A stretch of DNA of 64,000 bases, from the NCBI RefSeq assembly GCF_015291705.1, contig NZ_CP030050.1, positions 868,001-932,000 on the forward strand. Reading direction: 5' to 3'. Below are positions 16,825 to 24,822 of the stretch, one piece after another; the first letter of the stretch is position 1; every line of letters starts with the position of its first letter. The notes under the pieces were generated by a model that saw only the letters and a program-made list of their open reading frames with translations, did not search any database and was not told the origin of the DNA. The translations under genes and the position numbers were made by a program. The DNA comes from Bradyrhizobium arachidis. GTDB taxonomy: Bacteria > Pseudomonadota > Alphaproteobacteria > Rhizobiales > Xanthobacteraceae.

Positions 16825-17556
16825 CTAGTTAAACGCCATCCCGCCGCTCAGCGCGATGGTCTGCCCGGTCATGTAGGCATTCTCCACCAGCAGCATCACG
16901 GCTTTCGCCACCTCGTCCGCCGTGCCGAAACGGCCGAGCGGGATGCGGCTGACGAGTTGCGGTTGCCCGCTCATCATGTCGGTCTCGATCAGCGACGGCG
17001 CCACCGCGTTGACGGTGATGCCTTCCTTGACCAGCCGCGCGGCATAACCCCGCGTCAGGCCCTCCATGCCGGCCTTGGATGCATTGTAGTGCGGGCCGAT
17101 CGAGCCGGCGCCGCGCGCCGCGCCCGAGGAGATGTTGACGATGCGGCCCCATTTGCGCGCGCGCATCGACGGCAGCACCGCCTGCGTGCACAGGAACACC
17201 GATTTCAGATTGACCAGGATGGTACGGTCGAAATCGTCCTCGGTGAGGTCGTCGACGCCGCGCGTGATGGCGATGCCGGCATTGTTCACGAGGATGTCGA
17301 TGGGTCCGAGCCCGCCGCTGACGCGCTCGATCATGTCGGCCACGGCCTCGCGCTGCGAGACGTCGGCGGCAACGACGATGGCACGGCCGCCCTGCCTGCT
17401 GATCTCGCCGGCCAGCTGCTCGGCCTGTCCAATCTGCTCGCGGCAATTGATCGCCACGGCAGCGCCTGCGTCGGCAAGCGCACGACAGACGGCCGCGCCG
17501 ATCCCGCGCGAGCCGCCGGTCACGAGCGCGGTGCGCCCTTTCAGATCATTCGCCAT
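16825..17556 (-). CDS. Short-chain dehydrogenase/reductase, FabG-like
   Basis: The product (243 residues from the ATG at 17556) is a classical SDR: cofactor motif TGGSRGIG, NNAGIA, catalytic Ser in NISSGAARGAG and YNASK. NADP(H) preference is suggested by the basic residue after the glycine motif. A GGGAG ribosome binding site lies 7-8 bases before this ATG; the open frame continues upstream without family similarity. The substrate is unknown. Confidence 0.85.
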   Translation of the reverse strand: MANDLKGRTALVTGGSRGIGAAVCRALADAGAAVAINCREQIGQAEQLAGEISRQGGRAIVVAADVSQREAVADMIERVSGGLGPIDILVNNAGIAITRGVDDLTEDDFDRTILVNLKSVFLCTQAVLPSMRARKWGRIVNISSGAARGAGSIGPHYNASKAGMEGLTRGYAARLVKEGITVNAVAPSLIETDMMSGQPQLVSRIPLGRFGTADEVAKAVMLLVENAYMTGQTIALSGGMAFN

Positions 17557-17813
17557 AGCCGTATCTCCCGATTTTCTCTTGTGTCCAACGGAAGCGTAGC
17601 ATGCCCGCCGCTCCCGCGCGTTGAACTCATCGCGAGATGAATCCGGCTGCCGGTGCTTGCCGCGGGAGAAGCGCTCCAGCGCGCTCTCGACAAATATGGA
17701 TAGCCATTTCATTGACCAATCGCACCAACCGCTCGATATTCGAAGCGTCGAAACTGCTCCTTGAGCCCTTAAGCCGTACCGTGAGAATCGATCACCAGCG
17801 CAATCCGAACGAC
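17557..17813 (+). promoter_or_regulatory. Upstream region of the Cys-leader / sulfonate genes
   Basis: No gene is seen here. A TTGACC (about 17717) is a possible -35 for transcription into the leader ORF at 17814, with AT-rich GATATTCG downstream. The neighbouring SDR reads away, so the gap is a divergent promoter region. Promoter assignment is tentative. Confidence 0.3.
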
Positions 17814-17876
17814 ATGCACGCTTGCATGACGCGGCGCTGTTTCTCGGCGGCAACCGGCGCCTGTTGTTGCTCCTGA
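17814..17876 (+). CDS. Cys-rich 20-residue leader peptide ORF
   Basis: An ATG opens a 20-codon frame MHACMTRRCFSAATGACCCS ending in TGA. Five of 20 residues are Cys, with three consecutive Cys codons just before the stop. It lies 70 bases before the next gene and upstream of a sulfonate-binding protein gene. This is the layout of ribosome-mediated attenuation in which slow translation of Cys codons reports cysteine shortage. There is no strong ribosome binding site, and the frame is open upstream, so the start is inferred from the composition. Downstream hairpins (GGCGG../CCGCC and GCCGA/TCGGC at about 17922-17935) could form alternative structures. Confidence 0.55.
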   Translation: MHACMTRRCFSAATGACCCS

Positions 17877-17946
17877 CCGCCGTCTAGCAGCTCCCACACC
17901 GCAAATCCCAAGACAGGAACGCCGAGACTTCGGCGAACGAGCAGCC

Positions 17947-18168
17947 ATGTTCCAGATCCAGCCGAACGCCTACATCATCGAGATCCACGACCGTGCCGCC
18001 GGCATCATCACCCGCGATGAACGCGGCTTCCGCTTCTTCTCCTCCGAGCGCCTGTTCGACAGTCTCGAGGGCCGGCAGTTCCGCTCCGCGCGAGATGCGG
18101 AGCGCGCTGCCCGCGCCGTGTTCTCCGAGCGGAGCCGCCGCGCCAATTCCCAACTGTTCGCCACCTGA
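17947..18168 (+). CDS. Conserved-looking small protein upstream of ssuA
   Basis: The 73-residue protein (MFQIQPNAYIIEIHDRAAGIITRDERGF...) has no signal peptide and no membrane span; the C-terminal half is Arg-rich. I do not recognise a domain. It lies between the Cys leader ORF and the sulfonate-binding gene (21-base gap), so it is probably in the same transcript. Normal codon use and a clean frame favour a real gene. Confidence 0.6.
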   Translation: MFQIQPNAYIIEIHDRAAGIITRDERGFRFFSSERLFDSLEGRQFRSARDAERAARAVFSERSRRANSQLFAT

Positions 18169-18189
18169 TCTCATCGAAAGGACCACGAT

Positions 18190-19143
18190 ATGATTACCAG
18201 GCGCCACATCCTCGCAACGACTCTCCTGCTCGCCACCGTCCTGGCCGCCCCCGCGCACGCCGAGGACAAGCCGGCGGAAATCCGCATCGGCACGCAGAAG
18301 GGCGGCTTCTTCCCCGCGGTGCGCCAACGCCAGACGCTCGAAAATGCCTTCAAGCCGCTCGGCATCGAGATCAAATGGATCGACTTCCAGTTCGGCCCGC
18401 CGCTGCTGGAGGCCATCAATGTCGGCAGCGTCGACTTCGGCTTTGTCGGCGATACGCCGCCGATCTTCGCGCAGGCCGGCGGCGCCAAGATTCGTTACGT
18501 TGCCGCGGTGAGGTCCGAAGGCGACAACCAGGCCATCATCGTGCCGAAGGACTCGTCCATCAAGACGCTTGCCGATCTCAAGGGCAAGCGCGTCGCCTTC
18601 GGCAAGGGATCGAGCGCGCATAACCTCCTGGTCGCGTCACTCGAAAAGGCCGGCCTGTCCTGGTCCGACATCATCCCGGCGCCGCTCGCGCCGGCGGATG
18701 CGACGGCGGCCTTCGTGAAGGGCTCGGTCGACGCCTGGTCGATCTGGGATCCGTATCTGGCGCTCGCCGAATTGAAGGAGGGCGCGCGCGTTCTCGTTTT
18801 CGACAAGGACGTGCACAAGCCGAACGCGTTCTACATTGCCAACACGGATTTCGTCGAAAAATATCCGTCGCTGGTCGCCAGGCTCAACACGACCTTCGCC
18901 GCGGAAGGCGTGTGGGCGGAGGCGCACCACGAGGAAGTCGCGAAGGCGCAGTCGGAGGCGACCGGCGTCGACATCGAAGCTGTCCGTCGTTTTGTCAATC
19001 GCTCGACCTATAGCGTGGTGCCGCTCGACGCCGAGGTCATCAAGATCCAGCAGGCCGTCGCCGACCGCTTTGCAAAGCTCGGCCTGATCCCGAAACCGGT
19101 CAATGTCTCCGACATCGTCTGGAAATGGACGCCGGGTTCGTGA
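18190..19143 (+). CDS. ssuA: Aliphatic sulfonate ABC transporter substrate-binding protein
   Basis: The 317-residue protein begins with a signal peptide ending AAPAHA and has the SsuA-type blocks IRIGTQKGGFFPAVRQR, VDFGFVGDTPPIFAQAGG and SIWDPYLALAE. It would bind sulfonates (or taurine-like compounds) in the periplasm as a sulfur source. No permease or ATPase gene is next to it, so it must share a transporter encoded elsewhere. A GAAAGGACC stretch precedes the ATG. Confidence 0.85.
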   Translation: MITRRHILATTLLLATVLAAPAHAEDKPAEIRIGTQKGGFFPAVRQRQTLENAFKPLGIEIKWIDFQFGPPLLEAINVGSVDFGFVGDTPPIFAQAGGAKIRYVAAVRSEGDNQAIIVPKDSSIKTLADLKGKRVAFGKGSSAHNLLVASLEKAGLSWSDIIPAPLAPADATAAFVKGSVDAWSIWDPYLALAELKEGARVLVFDKDVHKPNAFYIANTDFVEKYPSLVARLNTTFAAEGVWAEAHHEEVAKAQSEATGVDIEAVRRFVNRSTYSVVPLDAEVIKIQQAVADRFAKLGLIPKPVNVSDIVWKWTPGS

Positions 19144-19185
19144 GCGGTGCTGTTGCAGACGGGCTCTCGGCGACTTTCCGTGCGC

Positions 19186-19322
19186 GCGCCTCGTCCTTCG
19201 AGACGGCGCTGACGCGCCTCCTCAGGATGAGGCTAAGCAGCAGCGGTGCTGCCGAGAATGCGGTCGCGAACTCCGACCTCATCCTGAGGAGCCCGCCAAA
19301 GCGGGCGTCTCGAAGGATGCGG
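19186..19322. repeat. Dispersed inverted repeat, CATCCTTCGAGACG type
   Basis: CGTCCTTCGAGACG and CTCCTCAGGATGAGG on the left are mirrored by CCTCATCCTGAGGAG and CGTCTCGAAGGATG on the right. Relatives occur at 29742-29845 and 37396-37433. The element lies between ssuA and a convergent gene. Confidence 0.8.
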
Positions 19323-19379
19323 CGCGGGGGAACTGTTTCTCACATGCGGCCGCGCCGGCTCCGGAATCAGCGAGGCTGA

Positions 19380-19883
19380 TCAACCTTTGCGGCGCGCCCT
19401 GGTGCGTGCCGCCTTCTTTGCCGCAGCGGAGCGGACCTTCGCTCCCTTGGTATGACTGGCCTTCCGCGCGGCGGCCGAACGTGACGCTGCGGTGCGCTGG
19501 CTGGCGGCGCGTTTGCCCTGCTTCGACAGCGCGCTCCGGGACGCGGTCGAGCGCGGCTCCTTCTTCATGACGCCCTCGACAGCGCGCGACACTTTTGGCC
19601 GGCGCTTCGGCGTTCGTTTGCCCTGACCGACCTCATAGGCGTATTTGGCGCTGCGGCGGGTCGATTTCTTGGTGCGGCCCTTGCGCGGCGGCGGCAGGTC
19701 GACGCCGGCGCGGCGCGCCTCCGACAGGCCAATGGCAATGGCCTGTTTCGTCGAGCGCGCGCCGTGCTTGCCCTTCCTGATCTTGTCGATCTCGTCCTTG
19801 ACGAACTCGCCGGCCTGCGTGCTCGCCGATTTGCCGGCACGCTTGTCCTGCTTCGCTTTGCGAATGACTTCCCGTCTTGGCAT
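19380..19883 (-). CDS. Basic Lys/Arg/Ala-rich protein, DUF6496-like
   Basis: The 167-residue protein starts MPRREVIRKAKQDKRAGKSASTQAGEF and contains STKQAIAIGLSEARRAGVDLPPP, matching small alphaproteobacterial DUF6496-type proteins. The C-terminal 70 residues are almost only Lys, Arg, Ala and Ser (AAKKAARTRARRKG), like histone-H1 tails. Nucleic-acid binding is a reasonable guess, not shown. Confidence 0.75.
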   Translation of the reverse strand: MPRREVIRKAKQDKRAGKSASTQAGEFVKDEIDKIRKGKHGARSTKQAIAIGLSEARRAGVDLPPPRKGRTKKSTRRSAKYAYEVGQGKRTPKRRPKVSRAVEGVMKKEPRSTASRSALSKQGKRAASQRTAASRSAAARKASHTKGAKVRSAAAKKAARTRARRKG

Positions 19884-19947
19884 GGGTCAGAATCCCGTCT
19901 CAGTCACAGGGGTATCTGACCGCAACGCACGACGCGGAAGATTGATC

Positions 19948-20733
19948 CTATCGGGCCCTCAAGGCCGCCAGCAGTTCGTCAGGCCGCTCGGCCATGATCA
20001 TGTGGCCCGCGCCCGGCACCACGACGGTCTTCGCATGCGGGATCGCGGCCGCGAGCGCCTTGCCCGCCTTCGCCGGTGTCATCATGTCCCGCTCGCCGAG
20101 GATCAGCGTCGTCGGTACCTTGACGCTCGCGGCGGCGGCAAGCGCGTTCGCATAAGCATTGCACGCCGACAAATCCCTGAACAGCACGCCCGGCTCGCAA
20201 TGCTTCAACACCGCCTGCGCGCCGCCATGCATCCACAGACCCGGCGCGAGGCTGCCCCCGAGCTCGGCCTTGAAGCCGAGTCCCCAGATCGAGACCATGT
20301 CGTTGGCATCCTGCGAATTGGCTTCGGCAGCCTTGAGCAGATCCGGGCCGACCGTCATGGTCGCAGCCGTGCCGATCAGGCTCAGCGCGGAGACCTTGTC
20401 GGGGTGCCGTGCCGCCGTCTCCAGCGAGATCAGCGAGCCCATGGAATGTCCGATCAGATGCGCCTTCGCAGCACCCGTTGCATCGAGCAGCGCAGCCGTC
20501 CAGTCGGCCATCTCCGCAATGCTTGAAAGCGAGGGACCGGGCGAGCGGCCGTGGCCGGGCAGGTCTGGCGCCAGCACGCCATAACCGTGATGGGCGAACC
20601 AGCGTGTGTGCAGCGCCCAGCTCGAACGGTCGAAGCCGGCACCATGGAGGAAGACGACCGTAGGCAGCGACTTGTCGAAATCGCGGCCGCCGGTCGCAAC
20701 AAAGACCTCGGCGCCGTTGACGGAGAGCTTCAT
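19948..20733 (-). CDS. Alpha/beta hydrolase
   Basis: The 261-residue protein has an oxyanion block VVFLHGAGFDRSSW, nucleophile elbow GHSMGS, and a C-terminal GAGHMIMAERPDEL with the catalytic His; the acid is in LILGERDMMT. No signal peptide is seen. It starts 4 bases after the metY-like gene, so the pair is co-transcribed. The substrate, possibly a homoserine ester or other ester, is unknown. Confidence 0.85.
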   Translation of the reverse strand: MKLSVNGAEVFVATGGRDFDKSLPTVVFLHGAGFDRSSWALHTRWFAHHGYGVLAPDLPGHGRSPGPSLSSIAEMADWTAALLDATGAAKAHLIGHSMGSLISLETAARHPDKVSALSLIGTAATMTVGPDLLKAAEANSQDANDMVSIWGLGFKAELGGSLAPGLWMHGGAQAVLKHCEPGVLFRDLSACNAYANALAAAASVKVPTTLILGERDMMTPAKAGKALAAAIPHAKTVVVPGAGHMIMAERPDELLAALRAR

Positions 20734-20737
20734 GGTG

Positions 20738-22033
20738 TCAGACCTTTTGCGAGATGCGCAGCGCCTGCGCGAGATCGTCGATGATGTCGCTTGCCGTCTC
20801 GATGCCGACCGAGAGCCGCACCAGCTCTTCGCCGATGCCGGCCGCCCTGAGCTGTTCGGCGTCCATCTGTTGATGCGTGGTCGAAGCGGGGTGGATCACC
20901 AGCGTCTTGGCGTCGCCGACATTGGCAAGGTGGCTGATCATGCGCAACGACTCGATGAACTTGCGCCCCGCGGGCCGGCCGCCCTTGATGCCGAAGGAGA
21001 CGATCGAGCCGGCGCCGCGCGGCAGCAGTGTCTTTGCGAGCTGGTAGTCCGTGTGATCCTCCAGCGAGGGATGCAGCACCCAGTCGACAGCCTTGTTCGA
21101 CTTCAGCGCCTCCAGCACGAGATGCGTGTTCTGCATGTGCCGATCCATGCGCACGCCGAGCGTCTCGACGCCCTGCAAGAGCTGGAACGCGTTGGTCGGC
21201 GACAGGCAGGCGCCGAAATCGCGCAGCCCTTCGGTGCGGGCACGCATGATGAAGGCCGCCGTGCCGAACTGTTCGTCGAAGACGATGCCGTGATAGCCGC
21301 CATAGGGCTCGGTCAGCACGCCGAACTTGCCCGATGCGCGCCAGTCGAAGCGGCCGCCGTCTACGATCGCGCCGCCGATCGCGATGCCGTGGCCTCCGAT
21401 CCATTTTGTCGCCGAATGCATGACGATGTCGGCGCCCAGCTCGATCGGGCGGCTGAGATAGGGCGTGGCAAAGGTGTTGTCGATCAGCAGCGGGATCTTT
21501 GCCTCATGCGCGATCGCCGCGACCTTGGGAATGTCGAGCACCTCGAGGCCGGGGTTGCCGATGGTCTCGCCGATCACAAGCTTCGTGTTCGGCTTGATCG
21601 CCGCGCGGAACGCATCGAGATCGCGCGGCTTCACGAACGTGGTCGTGATGCCGAAGCGCGGCAGCGTGTGCGCCAGAAGGTTGATGGTGCCGCCATAGAG
21701 CGAGCTCGACGCCACGATGTGGTCGCCGGCATTGAGCAGCGTCGCGACGGCCAGATGCAGTGCGGCCATGCCGCTCGCAGTGCAGATCGCGCCGACCCCG
21801 CCTTCGAGCGCCGCAAGCCGCTCCTCCAGCACGCCTGTGGTCGGGTTGGAGATGCGCGTATAGATGTGGCCGGCGCGCTCCAGGTTGAACAGCGCGGCGG
21901 CGTGGTCGGAATCCTGGAACACGTAGGACGTGGTCTGGTAGATCGGCACCGCGCGGGCGCCGGTCGCGGGGTCCGGATGCTGGCCCGCATGCAGGCTCAG
22001 GGTCTCGAAGGCAGGCGGTTTCGGCGCGGGCAT
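20738..22033 (-). CDS. metY: O-acetylhomoserine sulfhydrylase family PLP enzyme
   Basis: The 431-residue Cys/Met-metabolism PLP enzyme opens FETLSLHAGQHPDPATGARAVPIYQTTSYVFQD and has YTRISNPTT, the PLP lysine in SATKWIGGHG and the insertion region typical of MetY. It would make homocysteine from O-acetylhomoserine and sulfide. It is the first gene of a two-gene leftward operon. Hairpins GTGCC/GGCAC and GCCTCG/CGAGGC occur in the short leader, but I see no known SAM riboswitch consensus. Confidence 0.88.
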   Translation of the reverse strand: MPAPKPPAFETLSLHAGQHPDPATGARAVPIYQTTSYVFQDSDHAAALFNLERAGHIYTRISNPTTGVLEERLAALEGGVGAICTASGMAALHLAVATLLNAGDHIVASSSLYGGTINLLAHTLPRFGITTTFVKPRDLDAFRAAIKPNTKLVIGETIGNPGLEVLDIPKVAAIAHEAKIPLLIDNTFATPYLSRPIELGADIVMHSATKWIGGHGIAIGGAIVDGGRFDWRASGKFGVLTEPYGGYHGIVFDEQFGTAAFIMRARTEGLRDFGACLSPTNAFQLLQGVETLGVRMDRHMQNTHLVLEALKSNKAVDWVLHPSLEDHTDYQLAKTLLPRGAGSIVSFGIKGGRPAGRKFIESLRMISHLANVGDAKTLVIHPASTTHQQMDAEQLRAAGIGEELVRLSVGIETASDIIDDLAQALRISQKV

Positions 22034-22116
22034 GCGTGGCCTCGTTGGTCAGTCGGCGAGGCGGCTCTTGTGCCATAAAACGGAGCGGCACGTCAGCCCA
22101 TTGACAGCGGTGATGC

Positions 22117-22257
22117 GCCCCTCGCCCCGCTTGCGGGGAGAGGGTTGGGGTGAGGGGGAGCCTCCCCGGGGAAGGTGAGAGTTCGATTCGCGGAGACTCC
22201 CCCTCACCCGGAATTTGCTACGCAAATTCCGGTCTCTCCCCGCACGCGGGGAGAGAC
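22117..22257. repeat. Dispersed inverted repeat, CCTCGCCCCGC type, second copy
   Basis: The arms CTCGCCCCGCTTGCGGGGAGAGG and TCTCTCCCCGCACGCGGGGAGAG flank a centre with a hairpin GGAATTTGC/GCAAATTCC. It matches the element at 16503-16637 in layout and sits between the metY promoter and the end of the iclR gene. Confidence 0.8.
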
Positions 22258-22261
22258 GAAG

Positions 22262-23053
22262 CTACCCGCCGATCGCCTGCTCGATGATCCGCGCCTCCCG
22301 CAGCAGGATCTCCGCGACCTCCTGCTCACGCCTTGGCCCGAGCCTCGTCCGAACGGCGGAGACCGTCATCGCTGCCGCCGGCTGGCCATCCGGCGTCTTG
22401 ATCCAGGTCGAGATCGATTTCGTGCCCTGCACGAGACCGATCTCTCTCATGTAGTAGCCGCGCTTGCGCGCCGCGGTGACCTCGCTCAGCACGGTCGCGA
22501 CGTCGGTGTGATAGGCCTCGAACCGCTTCTCGTTGGCTGCGACGATTTTTCGCGCGTCCTGCGCCGGCATCGCGGCGAGGATCGCGACGCCGGCGCTGGA
22601 GACGCCGAGCGGCCGGCGCGCGCCGATCTCGATCGACAGCACCTGGATCGGATAGACCCCGATCCTGCGATCGACGCACAGCGTGTCGTTGCCGGTCCGC
22701 ACCGTCAGGAACAGCGTGTCGCCGATCTCGGCGGAGGCGCGCCGCAGGGATGGATTGGCGGCCACCAGCAGCCGCGACGGCCGCGGACGCGCGAGCGCCA
22801 ATTCCGGCACCTGGTTGCCGATCGCGTAGCGGCCGCTCTTCTCGTTGCGCTCGACGATGCCTTCCTCGATCAGCACATGGACGATGCGATGCACGGTCGG
22901 ACGGGTGAGGCCAGTCGCCCGCACGACTTCTGTCAGCGGCACGCCGTCTTCGCGGCCTGCGGCAAGAATGCGCAGCACTGCGAGCGCGCGCCGGATCGTT
23001 TGCGCGCCTTGCCGTGGTTCCATGGCGCTGAGGGCGGATTTTGCTCTGTCCAT
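22262..23053 (-). CDS. IclR-family transcriptional regulator
   Basis: The product (263 residues from 23053) has an N-terminal winged helix (GVPLTEVVRATGLTRPTVHRIVHVLIEEGIV) and the IclR effector domain (GVSSAGVAILAAMPA, GYYMREIGLVQGTKSIS). ATGs at 23080, 23053 and 23023 are possible; none has a good ribosome binding site. The one at 23053 lies inside a 19-bp palindrome that is the probable operator, which may mean the true start is 23023. It diverges from the catabolic operon starting at 23182, its likely target. Confidence 0.82.
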   Translation of the reverse strand: MDRAKSALSAMEPRQGAQTIRRALAVLRILAAGREDGVPLTEVVRATGLTRPTVHRIVHVLIEEGIVERNEKSGRYAIGNQVPELALARPRPSRLLVAANPSLRRASAEIGDTLFLTVRTGNDTLCVDRRIGVYPIQVLSIEIGARRPLGVSSAGVAILAAMPAQDARKIVAANEKRFEAYHTDVATVLSEVTAARKRGYYMREIGLVQGTKSISTWIKTPDGQPAAAMTVSAVRTRLGPRREQEVAEILLREARIIEQAIGG

Positions 23054-23064
23054 AATATGGACAG
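23046..23064. promoter_or_regulatory. 19-bp perfect palindrome, probable IclR operator
   Basis: CTGTCCATA and its exact complement flank one central base. The TCCATAATATGGA core resembles known IclR-family operators. It lies at the start of the regulator gene, 117 bases before the tctC-like gene, and could serve autorepression and control of the divergent operon. Confidence 0.65.
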
Positions 23065-23181
23065 GAACGCCACAATTCACTCGACAGGTAAAGCGCGCAT
23101 CTGGAGATTGCGCTCCGATCGGGATGCCTTGCCACGGCAGGGCAACCGACCTGAAATTGGAAGCGCCGCCGGGAGGTTAAC

Positions 23182-24147
23182 ATGAGATTAATCTGGATTG
23201 CCATAGCTGCCGCAGCCGCGATGCTGGCGGGGCCCGCATCAGCCGAGCAATGGCCGGCGCGCAACGTCAAGCTGATCGTGCCCTATCCAGCCGGCGGCAA
23301 TGTCGATAGCGCGGCGCGCATCATCGCCGACAAGCTCCAGGAAAAGCTCGGCCAGCCCTTCATCATCGAGAACAAGGCCGGCGCCGGCGGCATGATCGCG
23401 GGCGAAGCCTTCGCGAAGTCGGCACCCGACGGTTACACGCTGTTCGTCGGCGCCAACGGCCCGGTGCTGTTCGCGACCGAGATCAACAAGCGCGAGGCCT
23501 ATAACTGGAAGAAGGACTTCCTCCCCATCTCGACCATCTCGATGACGCCGCTGGTGCTCGAAGTGCATCCGTCGGTGCAGGCGACGACGTTCAAAGAGTT
23601 CATCGATCTTGCCAAGCGCGAGCCCGGCAAGCTGACCATGGCCTCGCCCGGCCCCGGCACCACCAACCACCTGCTCAGCGAGCTGATGCAGTCGAACCTC
23701 GACCTGCAATGGGTCACCGCGCACTACCGCGGCAACGCGCCGGCGATCAACGACCTCCTGGGCGGCCAGGTGCAGTTCGCATTCGACCAGCTCACGGTCA
23801 GCCTCCAGCACATCAAGGCCGGCCTGTTCCGCGCACTCGCGGTCACCAGCCCGCATCGCCTGAAGTCGCTGCCTGAGGTGCCGACCTTCGCCGAGCTCGG
23901 CTACAAGGATTTTGACGGCCAGACCTTTACCGGCCTGTTCGCGCCGGCCGGCACACCGGCGCCGATCGTGGACAAGCTGCACGAGACGCTGGTTGCGATC
24001 CTGAAAGACCCCGGCGTGGTCGACAAGTTCGAGAAGCTCGGCGGCGAAGCAACGGCGATGACTCCCGCGGAGTTCAGGGCCTATCTCGAGCGCGAGGACG
24101 CCAAGTGGATTCCGGTCGTGCGCAAGGCCAACATCAAGGCTGACTGA
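23182..24147 (+). CDS. Tripartite tricarboxylate (Bug/TctC) family binding protein
   Basis: The 321-residue protein has a signal peptide (MRLIWIAIAAAAAMLAGPASA) and the TctC blocks VKLIVPYPAGGNVDSAARIIADKLQEKLGQ split over the first 60 residues, then NKAGAGGMIAGEAFAKSAPDGYTLF. It would bind a carboxylate, probably the substrate or an intermediate of this operon. No TctA/TctB membrane genes are nearby. It is the first gene of a six-gene operon. Confidence 0.9.
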   Translation: MRLIWIAIAAAAAMLAGPASAEQWPARNVKLIVPYPAGGNVDSAARIIADKLQEKLGQPFIIENKAGAGGMIAGEAFAKSAPDGYTLFVGANGPVLFATEINKREAYNWKKDFLPISTISMTPLVLEVHPSVQATTFKEFIDLAKREPGKLTMASPGPGTTNHLLSELMQSNLDLQWVTAHYRGNAPAINDLLGGQVQFAFDQLTVSLQHIKAGLFRALAVTSPHRLKSLPEVPTFAELGYKDFDGQTFTGLFAPAGTPAPIVDKLHETLVAILKDPGVVDKFEKLGGEATAMTPAEFRAYLEREDAKWIPVVRKANIKAD

Positions 24148-24151
24148 TCGC

Positions 24152-24769
24152 ATGCGGATCGATCCCACCGAACTCGGCGCGGAGCGCATCTACCGCCTGA
24201 TGACCGGCATCGTGGTGCCGCGCCCGATCGCGTGGGTGACGAGCCTCTCGAGCAAGGGCGTGCTCAACCTCGCCCCGTTCAGCGCCTTCACCTTCGTCTC
24301 GCAGAAGCCGCCGATGCTGGCCATCAGCGTCGGCCGCAAGGGCGCCGACTACAAGGACACCGCGCACAACATCCTCGACACCGAGGAATATGTGATCCAC
24401 ATCGCCGATACCCCGCTGATGTCTGCGGTGCACGACAGCTCCGTCGAGCACCCGCCTGAAATCAGCGAGGTCGAGCATCTCGGGCTGGAGACGGTGGCGT
24501 GCGAACGCATCAAGGTGCCGCGGCTTGCAGCGGCGCCCGTCGCGATGGAATGCCGCTTCCGCCAATGCCTCGAATTCGGCGACGCCAAGAGCCGCCTCAT
24601 CGTCGGCGAGGTCGTGATGTTCCATTTGCGCGACGGCCTCGTCAACGACGGCAAGGTCGAGACCAAGGCGCTCGATCCGATCGCGCGCATCGGCGGGCCG
24701 CGCTACGCCCGCCTCGGCGAGATCGTGACGCTGAACACCGTGTTCCAGACGCCCAAATCGAAAGACTGA
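24152..24769 (+). CDS. Flavin reductase-like protein (DIM6/NTAB family)
   Basis: This 205-residue FMN-binding split-barrel protein has GIVVPRPIAWVTSLSSKGVLNLAPFSAF and KDTAHNILDTEEYVIHIAD. Such proteins supply reduced flavin to monooxygenases or act as small oxidoreductases; no partner oxygenase is in this operon. It starts 4 bases after the tctC-like stop. Confidence 0.88.
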   Translation: MRIDPTELGAERIYRLMTGIVVPRPIAWVTSLSSKGVLNLAPFSAFTFVSQKPPMLAISVGRKGADYKDTAHNILDTEEYVIHIADTPLMSAVHDSSVEHPPEISEVEHLGLETVACERIKVPRLAAAPVAMECRFRQCLEFGDAKSRLIVGEVVMFHLRDGLVNDGKVETKALDPIARIGGPRYARLGEIVTLNTVFQTPKSKD

Positions 24770-24822
24770 GCGCGCGGCCAAGCGCGGCGGCCTGCGGCTG
24801 AAAATCATTGGAGGAAACGACA

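Noticed and set aside
17637..17813. N-terminal extension of the Cys-rich ORF to 79 residues
   Set aside because: The upstream part has no ribosome binding site and ordinary non-coding composition; the ATG at 17814 matches a leader-peptide layout better.
22034..22116. SAM-responsive riboswitch upstream of the metY-type gene
   Set aside because: The leader has two small hairpins but lacks the pseudoknot consensus of SAM-II and the core of SAM-I as I know them.
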